A stretch of 64,000 nucleotides of DNA. It comes from Treponema sp. GTDB taxonomy: Bacteria; Spirochaetota; Spirochaetia; Treponematales; Breznakiellaceae. This document shows positions 39,081-46,961 of this stretch, piece by piece. Below the pieces are notes generated by a model, which searched no databases, was not told the DNA's origin, and saw only the letters and a program-made list of their open reading frames with translations. Location of the stretch: positions 1 through 64,000 of the forward strand of contig WQSF01000003.1 of the NCBI GenBank assembly GCA_009788065.1, written 5' to 3'. Every line of letters starts with the position of its first letter. Position 1 is the first letter of the stretch. The translations under genes were made by a program, and so were the position numbers.

Positions 39081-41336
39081 TTAAATCTCTCCGTGGTATC
39101 TGGCTTCTTCCTCTGGTTCAATGAGTCTTTCTTTTAGGTCGGCAGCCAGCAGAAGATATTTTCGTGACAGACTGGAATCGGGTTTTACATTTAAGCCTTC
39201 GATTTGACCTGAATATATTTCGTAAAGGGAGTATGCCGCCGAGTGGATTTCATGTTCAACAGCTTCTTCCAACGCGTTAATCGCGGCGCCGACATCCGCG
39301 CCTTTATCCAAAAGCATCCGCACAAGTTCCTTTCTTACATCGCCTTCGGAATTTTTAATCGCATGGCTTAAAGCGCTTAAACCGGCGTCGCTTATATAAT
39401 TTACGTCAGCTCCGGCGTTGATAAGAAGTCTCACCTTTTCAATTTCTTTGGATTTGACAGGCGTGAATTCCTGGGTTTCTTCGTCCACCTCCGACGGCAG
39501 AAGGGTAAGATGCAGGGGTTTTATAAGCCCGTCTTCTACATTTGTAAAACAATTAGGATCGGCTCCGGCTTCTAAAAGAGTTTTCATTATAACAGGTAAT
39601 CCATTATCCAGGCATTGATTACCAAGCGGAGTGTCGCCTTCTTCGCATGCCATGTCGGGGTCCGCACCGTTAGAGGCGAGAAAACGTATTATTTTAATCG
39701 GGTCTTCCATAAAGCCGACAAGTCTTTTTGTAGTGACGTAATAGAGCGGAGTAGGCTGCCATGTCCCGAAAATAAAACTAACTCTTTCGTTAAGAGGCAG
39801 TTTTTCCATAATATATTTATTTAAAAGAGTATAATCTTCTTCTCTTGCAAGTACAGCGGCAAGATTTATAAAATCTTCTTTACCGATAAGGTCTGTTACA
39901 GTTCTGTCGATGTTGGCGCTGATACGCGCCCGAAGGGAAGTAAAGACAGGGTAGCCGTCTTTAATGATCGATTCTACAGAATCGAGCGTTTCAGTAACAA
40001 GGCGGATTTTCGCCTCGTATTTGCTTGAGGAATTTAATGATTTTTCTGAAATTATCACTTCTTTTTTGTTAAAAACAGCTTCGCGCACTTCCGTGTCTGT
40101 AAAAAAATCATCCGGCACTTTCTCAAGGAGAATAAATTGATCCGGTTTTCTCCTGAAAAGCGCGTTGTCTCCGCCTGAATAAAGTATCTCGGGTTCTATA
40201 GGCTCGTCATCTTGCGCCGCCAAATTAATAAAAACTGCGGAGCCGTTTTTATTAACGGTTATTTTTTCTTTACTGATAAGCGGCTTATCGTCAATTCCGT
40301 CTCTTATTGGTTTTTGACTTTCGCGCTTATTATCGTCAGATACCTGGTGATAAGCCTCTACATGTTTTGCCTTAAAAATATTCCATTTCGCTTTTTCGTT
40401 TTCACCCATTTTTTCGTATATTTTAGCGCGAAGATAATAATTTTCTTCGTTACAACTGTCCTCACAAAGAGCGGCGTTAATATCGTTAAGCGCAAGTCCG
40501 AGTTCATCTTTTTTTAAATACGCCTCACTGCGGTACGCATAATACGGACCTAACGCGCAGCCGCTTGTTTCAATTTCTTTTGTATAATATTCAACCGCCT
40601 TGTCAGGATCGCTCAGATCGGGACATTCGCTGACAAAATCTTTTTCCTCAGGCGTTATTAAAATAAAGACAAGGCGGTCGTGAGACGCTGTTCTCGGCAT
40701 ATATTTTATTTTTAACCATTCATATGTGTCGGGCAGTGTTTCTAAAATGTCAAAACAGGTGTCAAAATGTCCCAAATTGCGGTGAAGTTCCGCGGTCGTT
40801 ATGGATAAAGAGTTTTTTTCATTTTCATTTTCATTTTTGGAGCTTGAGATTTTATTTTCCAAAAGCGCTAGAAGAGCTTTACAGTTTTCTTCCCATAACT
40901 CCTGTCCCGCCTCCCGGAAAAAGAGCGCTTCATCGTCCGGGCTGTGACGATGCTGTTGTCTTGAATAGCGGATTATATTGTTCAAAGCGCGCCACAAACA
41001 AAAGCGGGCTTCAATTTCTTCATCGATTGTTTTAAACTGTTTTTTTTCGATAATTTTTATATAGTCGTCTTTATCGGGTTCGATTATTTCCTTGTATTTT
41101 CTAAGAGATATGTTTTTTTTAACCGGCTTAAGATTATTCAAAAAGAAAACTTCCGAGCAAAAGGGGCATTTTACAAGACTGGGAGTTAAACAGGCGGTAA
41201 ACAACCCTGCACTTTCCGTCCTGACTCCGTCAGAATATATTGTAGTTTCGTGGATGTTGTAACTGTTATTGTTTATTTCCGTGACCGGTTTTTTACAGGA
41301 CGGGCAGAAATACACTGTTACAGGGGTAAAACCCAA
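39081..41336 (-). CDS. Zinc-ribbon / TPR / ankyrin-repeat protein
   Basis: N-terminal CPSCKKP...CPFCSEVFF; TPR-like YYLRAKIYEKMGENEKAKWN; ankyrin-like NGADPDMACEEGDTPLGNQCLDNGLPVIMKTLLEAGADPN and INAGADVNYISDAGLSALSHAI. Confidence 0.8.
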   Translation of the reverse strand: MGFTPVTVYFCPSCKKPVTEINNNSYNIHETTIYSDGVRTESAGLFTACLTPSLVKCPFCSEVFFLNNLKPVKKNISLRKYKEIIEPDKDDYIKIIEKKQFKTIDEEIEARFCLWRALNNIIRYSRQQHRHSPDDEALFFREAGQELWEENCKALLALLENKISSSKNENENEKNSLSITTAELHRNLGHFDTCFDILETLPDTYEWLKIKYMPRTASHDRLVFILITPEEKDFVSECPDLSDPDKAVEYYTKEIETSGCALGPYYAYRSEAYLKKDELGLALNDINAALCEDSCNEENYYLRAKIYEKMGENEKAKWNIFKAKHVEAYHQVSDDNKRESQKPIRDGIDDKPLISKEKITVNKNGSAVFINLAAQDDEPIEPEILYSGGDNALFRRKPDQFILLEKVPDDFFTDTEVREAVFNKKEVIISEKSLNSSSKYEAKIRLVTETLDSVESIIKDGYPVFTSLRARISANIDRTVTDLIGKEDFINLAAVLAREEDYTLLNKYIMEKLPLNERVSFIFGTWQPTPLYYVTTKRLVGFMEDPIKIIRFLASNGADPDMACEEGDTPLGNQCLDNGLPVIMKTLLEAGADPNCFTNVEDGLIKPLHLTLLPSEVDEETQEFTPVKSKEIEKVRLLINAGADVNYISDAGLSALSHAIKNSEGDVRKELVRMLLDKGADVGAAINALEEAVEHEIHSAAYSLYEIYSGQIEGLNVKPDSSLSRKYLLLAADLKERLIEPEEEARYHGEI

Positions 41337-41388
41337 GAAATTCTCCTTTTATGAAGTATCTTATGAATATACCACAAATTTTTCGTTT

Positions 41389-42813
41389 TTAAAAGCTGTA
41401 AGCCAGTGACACTTTTAAGAAATTATTATTTTTATATTGACCTAGCTGCCCTTCTGTATCGCCCAGGAAAAATCCTCCTGAAAGCGCTGCCCGTAAACTG
41501 TCCTTTATCCATATCAGGGAAGGGATAATAACGCAGTCTTCGCTGTCAATACCCCAAACAACCGCGGTGCGCAATTCAAGCTCGTCCCGAAGGAATTTCT
41601 TGGAAAGCATGGATGTAATACGGGTCGATGTCATGGAAGCGCCGGCTTCATTGTCAAAATTTGAATCAAAAATATTAGCAGAGCTGACTTTATCGTCAAA
41701 AAGCCTTATAGTTCCGTTTGCCTGAAGATTTATATTGATGCCGAAAATAAGATCGCGGTCGAAACCTAAAGACCATCCGATAGACGGGTTGTAAATATAC
41801 CCGTAGTCGCCGTTAAGGTCTTCCGTTATATTAGCCGCTACTTCTGCTCTGATATTAAAACCGGCAAGAACCTGCGCGTAATCCAATCCGATCTGATGGT
41901 ATTTATTAAATAAAATTTCTACATTTTCGATAGACGGACCAACAGGATTATTTGGATCCATAGGATTTAAATTTACTCTTACCGCGGGCTGAAACATTCG
42001 TCCGTAAAAATACTGCGCTCCTATATCGATGCTATTAATGCTTGTAGTATACCTTAGTCCCGCCTGCGCGTAATCAAGCCCGGATGTTTCGCATTTTAAA
42101 CCTTTTTCGCTTTGCGGGATCAGTTTTGCAAGATCTTTCATTTTTTCGGGAATCCATCTCTCCGATGTTGAGCCGATTAATAAAGCCGACATCGGGTTAG
42201 AGTCGCCTGTTAACGCGCTGGATACAGCCATGCTGACTACCTCAAAACTCGGCAGAAAAACACACTCCACTTTGGAAAACTGTCCGAATCTGTAGGATGC
42301 ATGGATAACGGGGTTTGCGACTTTTACGTCCATAAGATTGCTGTTATCCGCCATTTCTATAAAAAGTTTTGATTGATCCGGCAGGTTTATAATATCAAGC
42401 GGACCGAACTGATCGGCTTTGCCCCATGTGACTTTTTTTAATCCGGCGGAAATGTCAAAACCTTTAAAAAACGCGCCGATATACGCTTCGTCAATACTAA
42501 CCGGAATAATCGCGGGTATTAATTTTATTTTTATTACGCCTTCGGCAAAAGACGACTGCGCGGAAAACTTTAACTTGCCGGATAACATAAACATTTCTCT
42601 TGTATTTATATGCCCGGCGCCTTCAGACATTTCATTAAGATACCCGATAACTCCTGCCGATATTTCGCCGCCCAATGAAACAGGAGGAATAAGAGCGCCT
42701 AATTTGGAGGGAGTTTCGTCTTCGTCAGGAGATCCAAAACCAAAATCCTGCGCCCAAGCATGTCCGATAATTAAAATGCAAATTGATGTAATAAGAATTA
42801 TTTTTTTTAACAT
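41389..42813 (-). CDS. Putative outer-membrane beta-barrel protein
   Basis: Signal peptide (ILIIGHAWAQ), beta-strand pattern, C-terminal ...FLKVSLAYSF; adjacent to LolA-like and RND genes. Confidence 0.7.
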   Translation of the reverse strand: MLKKIILITSICILIIGHAWAQDFGFGSPDEDETPSKLGALIPPVSLGGEISAGVIGYLNEMSEGAGHINTREMFMLSGKLKFSAQSSFAEGVIKIKLIPAIIPVSIDEAYIGAFFKGFDISAGLKKVTWGKADQFGPLDIINLPDQSKLFIEMADNSNLMDVKVANPVIHASYRFGQFSKVECVFLPSFEVVSMAVSSALTGDSNPMSALLIGSTSERWIPEKMKDLAKLIPQSEKGLKCETSGLDYAQAGLRYTTSINSIDIGAQYFYGRMFQPAVRVNLNPMDPNNPVGPSIENVEILFNKYHQIGLDYAQVLAGFNIRAEVAANITEDLNGDYGYIYNPSIGWSLGFDRDLIFGININLQANGTIRLFDDKVSSANIFDSNFDNEAGASMTSTRITSMLSKKFLRDELELRTAVVWGIDSEDCVIIPSLIWIKDSLRAALSGGFFLGDTEGQLGQYKNNNFLKVSLAYSF

Positions 42814-42825
42814 ACCGTTTCCGAG

Positions 42826-43629
42826 TTATCTCGCTCTCCCCGTTTCAAGATAAGCGACGGTAAAAACCCCGTCAGGAATCGGATCATCATATTTCATGAT
42901 TTCCATAAAAATCGTCGTCGATGTGCCTGCGGCGACTGTCGAAATTTTTGTCTGCATCGGCGTTACGCGTCCCTGAACGTCTTTAAAATCCGCCATCTCC
43001 ATTATTTTTGCAACTTCGTTACGGCGGTTGTACATTTCGGCTTTATATATTAAATAATTATCCTTGTCGATCCATGTAATTGTTTTTGTATATTGATAGG
43101 CGCTGTCATTGGGGATTGACTGAATGACATAGCAGTTTTTGCCGTTAATCCTTTCTTCTTTGACTACGGTATGCGTGTCAAGTGAAATATCCCTGTCCAT
43201 GGATGAAATATCGTCATAGGAGAAATCGGTGCCCATAAAATTGCCGCCGCTTTCAGTGGTGGAAATCCGTCTCACTCTTCCGAGGCTCGGCAGATATATC
43301 CATTGATCCGTGCCGCCTTTGTCGTTATCCATCGTCAGGAATCTTGAACCTGCGACATTGGCAGGGCGCTGGAAAACGATTACAGTTCTCGCTCCGTTGG
43401 GTCCGTCTTTTGAATACTGGTCGATAACCCTTTCTGTCGAGCTTCCGTCTTTCGCAGTGATAACCATGCGCGAACGTGAAGAAACGGTATCGGAACTGAC
43501 GCGGTTTTTCGCCGAGTTCATAATTGCGTTCGCGTCGGCGGCTGAACCTGCGCTCTGATCCTGCGCGTAAACTGAAACGGCGGCGCCTAATAAAAGCGCG
43601 GCTGATAATATTTTAATAAAACGGTTCAT
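42826..43629 (-). CDS. Outer membrane lipoprotein-sorting (LolA-superfamily) protein
   Basis: Signal peptide MNRFIKILSAALLLGAAVSVYAQ; RSRMVITAKDGSSTERVIDQYSKDGPNGARTVIVFQRPANVAGSRFLTMD; WIYLPSLGRVRRI; start set at internal ATG 43629. Confidence 0.85.
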   Translation of the reverse strand: MNRFIKILSAALLLGAAVSVYAQDQSAGSAADANAIMNSAKNRVSSDTVSSRSRMVITAKDGSSTERVIDQYSKDGPNGARTVIVFQRPANVAGSRFLTMDNDKGGTDQWIYLPSLGRVRRISTTESGGNFMGTDFSYDDISSMDRDISLDTHTVVKEERINGKNCYVIQSIPNDSAYQYTKTITWIDKDNYLIYKAEMYNRRNEVAKIMEMADFKDVQGRVTPMQTKISTVAAGTSTTIFMEIMKYDDPIPDGVFTVAYLETGRAR

Positions 43630-46244
43630 TTTTTCCCTCCGTAAATGAATTTCGGTTTTATAACGGTAAGCAGTACCGGCATGGTAGTAAGGCTTACAAT
43701 GGTTGTCGATAACATGCAAAGCGCCGTAAGTAAACCAAACTCCGCGATGATTCTGAACTGGGAGAATGCCAAAACGGCAAATCCTACGCCGACAGACATC
43801 GCTGTAGTGCAAATCGCTCTTCCGCAGGCGATGAAAGTACGCCTAAGCGCGCCTTGCTCGCCGGCTTTATATTCACGTTTATAAAATTCTATAAAGTGAA
43901 TAGCGTCGTCAATACCGATACAAACGGTAAGACTCGCGATAAGCGCGGTTCCAAGATTCAACTTAATACCAAAAACCCCCATAATTAAAAAGTTACATAA
44001 AACTGCAAGAATTAAGGGTATCGCGCTTATAAATCCGGCTAAAAACGACTTGTGGGCGATTGAAACAATGACAAAAATCATAAAAATGGAGATAATAATG
44101 GAGATAATCTGCGAATTCAGAATCAAATCCGTAACCGCAAGTTCCAGCGCCACGCCGCCTGAGATCATTGTACGCAGATTTTTTGGAAAGTTCAAGGCGA
44201 TGTAGTTGTTGATTATATCAAAAACCTTCTGAGTATCACCGCTTCCTGTTGTGCGTAACTGCATCATCATTCTGATGGAAGTAGGTTCAAACGGATCATC
44301 CGAATATTTTTGGTCTTCATTACCGGCAAGCAAAACCAGATAATTGGCGACCAATTTTTGAAGGTCTTCGGGGGTCTGTTTTCCGTAGCGAACGGGGTCT
44401 GACGGGATTTCATAGTACGCCATACCGTCGTAATTTGTAAGGCGTTTTAAACCCGACACAAGCTCGTTGCCGCTTAAATTCGGCGACATCCCCGATGAAA
44501 TGTCTAAAAATTTTATTAAGTCCGCCGTGCTGTACTGGGTCTTGGCAAGAACGGAAGAATTGCCCGCGCTTACTCTGGGCGGAGGCGCAGGTTCGTTAAT
44601 TCCAAAATTGCCGAATCCAAAATCGCCGAATCCGAAATCATCGTTATTGCCGAAACCGCCCGGCTGCGAAACCGAGGTCGGCGGAAGTCCGTCAGGGCTT
44701 TGGTCAACATTGAACACCTGGTTGACGCGTTTAATTATATCTGTAAAACCTATTACTTTTCCTACCTTGGGAACATAATGCGTCAGATAATAAGCGAGAG
44801 AATCAACAGCCGTTAATACATCGGGGTGGAGAAGTTCTTCAGTGGTGTCAGCCTGAATGACAAGGTTTAAATCTTTGGAGCCGCCGAAATATTCGCGTAT
44901 AAAACGGTCCGAACGGCTGATGTCCGTTTCATTTTTAAAGAAATCAACAATTGAATTATCCACGATTATTTTTGAAATACCCCAAATTGAAATTGCGATC
45001 AGCAGAATTGTTGAGAGAAGAACGGTTTTCTTTTTTCTTGCGATGCTGAGAAAAAGATCCGCGATGAAATTGCTGATTTTATCATCTTCTATTTGGCTTT
45101 CGTTTTTTTCCTCCGCTTTTTTGCCGGGACCGCGAAGAAGAAGCATTGAAGGAATAAAAAGCATTGTTAGAACAAAAACGGCGATGACGCCGATGCTTGT
45201 GTAATATCCGAATTCGCTCATCGGAACAATCGGGGTAAAGCAGAAGGAAATAAAACCGGTTACGGTGGTGATTGCCGCAAGGAAAACCGGTTTAAGCATT
45301 TTTCTCATAAGTTCAATTACAATTACGCGGTGTTCTTCGACTGACGGTATTTTTTCGCGGATAGACTGCACATAATGGGTGATAACGTGAATACCGTAGG
45401 CGTGTCCGACGGCGACAAGGATAATCGGCATTATGGTTGTTATTGTCGAAAGTTTTACTCCGAACAACGCCGCAAGCCCAACAGTCCAGATAACCGATAT
45501 TATCGCCGTCGAAAGCGGCAGAATTACGAAAATTAAACGCTTGAAGGAAAAGAAAAGCAGTCCCAATACCACAAGAATCGCCATCGGAAACAGTAAAACA
45601 TTGTCTTTTATAATCGATTCGTTTATTACAGCGTTAATTACCGCCTGCCCCGCGAAATAAACATTCGCGTCGCCTTCAAATATGTTATCCGCTATTTCTC
45701 TGATTTTCGCGAAGGAAGCGGCTACTTCCGGGCTTGTTGAATCCTTGGTAGACACTTCAAGGGTGATGAGAATCTGCGTCGCGCTAAGATCGTCGGATAC
45801 AAGCGAGCCCTTGTATAAATCCCATGACGCGATTTTTCGCCTGAGTTCCGAGATTTCTTCCGGCGTTCCCGAAAAATCATCCGATACCAGGTCTGAAACG
45901 ATTATACTCTCACTGTCGCCTGTAATGTACTGCGTAGACATGAGAGAATTGACTGTTTTAACCAAATTTACATTTTCAGCTTCGAATGAAAATTCGCGGA
46001 TACGCTGTAAAAATTCACTGTCGAAAACAGTCCTGAAAGGGCGCTCCAGCCCTACAAGAATTATTACCTGTCCGCCGAAGGTATCGTCAACATAATCCGA
46101 TATAACCTTAGCTTCGTTATTTTCCGGTAAAAAACGCAGGTTGTTATTGTCCAGTTCAACTCGGGGAAGCTGGATGCCTAAAAACAAGGTGATTGCCGCA
46201 ATAATGCCTACAATTAGAGCAGGCCGCTTAAATATTTTTTCCAT
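43626..46244 (-). CDS. RND superfamily/MMPL-type transporter
   Basis: 872 aa, two TM/periplasmic halves, VGHAYGIHVITHYVQ and IGIDDAIHFIEFYKRE motifs. Confidence 0.9.
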   Translation of the reverse strand: MEKIFKRPALIVGIIAAITLFLGIQLPRVELDNNNLRFLPENNEAKVISDYVDDTFGGQVIILVGLERPFRTVFDSEFLQRIREFSFEAENVNLVKTVNSLMSTQYITGDSESIIVSDLVSDDFSGTPEEISELRRKIASWDLYKGSLVSDDLSATQILITLEVSTKDSTSPEVAASFAKIREIADNIFEGDANVYFAGQAVINAVINESIIKDNVLLFPMAILVVLGLLFFSFKRLIFVILPLSTAIISVIWTVGLAALFGVKLSTITTIMPIILVAVGHAYGIHVITHYVQSIREKIPSVEEHRVIVIELMRKMLKPVFLAAITTVTGFISFCFTPIVPMSEFGYYTSIGVIAVFVLTMLFIPSMLLLRGPGKKAEEKNESQIEDDKISNFIADLFLSIARKKKTVLLSTILLIAISIWGISKIIVDNSIVDFFKNETDISRSDRFIREYFGGSKDLNLVIQADTTEELLHPDVLTAVDSLAYYLTHYVPKVGKVIGFTDIIKRVNQVFNVDQSPDGLPPTSVSQPGGFGNNDDFGFGDFGFGNFGINEPAPPPRVSAGNSSVLAKTQYSTADLIKFLDISSGMSPNLSGNELVSGLKRLTNYDGMAYYEIPSDPVRYGKQTPEDLQKLVANYLVLLAGNEDQKYSDDPFEPTSIRMMMQLRTTGSGDTQKVFDIINNYIALNFPKNLRTMISGGVALELAVTDLILNSQIISIIISIFMIFVIVSIAHKSFLAGFISAIPLILAVLCNFLIMGVFGIKLNLGTALIASLTVCIGIDDAIHFIEFYKREYKAGEQGALRRTFIACGRAICTTAMSVGVGFAVLAFSQFRIIAEFGLLTALCMLSTTIVSLTTMPVLLTVIKPKFIYGGKK

Positions 46245-46361
46245 GCATTGACTCTTTAGTAATATTATACTACATATATGAAGAAATAGAACATATAGTC
46301 CGTTTAAAAGTAGAATGAACTGTACAAAACAAGGTGTTTTTGTATGATTTAAGGTCTTTTT

Positions 46362-46961
46362 TTGCGAAAATATAAGATTTTTACAGGTAAAAGGCCGGCA
46401 GGAGCGGTTTTGGTGGAGAAAAAGGAAAATCGAAAGGTTCGTATGACAAGGATGGTCCTGCAGGACAGTCTTGTCGAATTAATGAAAACCAAACCTATTT
46501 TAAGCATTACAATCAAGGATATTTGCTCGCTTGCGGATATCAGCCGTTCGACTTTTTACGCTCATTACAAGGATCAATACGATTTACTGCGCCAGATTGA
46601 AAAAGAGACATTTTCTTATTTTGAAAATATGCTTAATATGTACGGAGACAGGCAGAACAAGAAAGAAATAGCTCAAATGATCGAAGAAATGCTGACATAT
46701 ATTGCAAATAACAGTAATTCGATTCAGGTTCTGTTAAGCGAAAACGGCGATTTGGACTTTCAGAAGAAAATATTTCAGCACTTTACTAATCATAAACAGG
46801 TAACAAAATATTTTTCGGAAGAGAGCAAGGAAAACGAGATATATTATTCCATTTTTCTGATACACGGCGCGATCGGGCTTGTTCAGCACTGGTTAAAAAA
46901 CGGAATGTCCATGTCCGTTCCCCAGCTTGCAAAAATGCTTATTAAATGGGTTGTTTTATGA
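46362..46961 (+). CDS. TetR/AcrR-family transcriptional regulator (N-terminal start uncertain)
   Basis: MVLQDSLVELMKTKPILSITIKDICSLADISRSTFYAHYKDQYDLLRQIEKE HTH; ends overlapping the next ATG (ATGA). Confidence 0.85.
   Translation: MRKYKIFTGKRPAGAVLVEKKENRKVRMTRMVLQDSLVELMKTKPILSITIKDICSLADISRSTFYAHYKDQYDLLRQIEKETFSYFENMLNMYGDRQNKKEIAQMIEEMLTYIANNSNSIQVLLSENGDLDFQKKIFQHFTNHKQVTKYFSEESKENEIYYSIFLIHGAIGLVQHWLKNGMSMSVPQLAKMLIKWVVL

Noticed and set aside
31495-41336. Integrated mobile element next to the tRNA genes
   Set aside because: No integrase, transposase or duplicated tRNA 3' end was found at the far side; island status rests on gene content only
45682-46095. 137-aa plus-strand ORF
   Set aside because: Antisense shadow of the RND transporter gene
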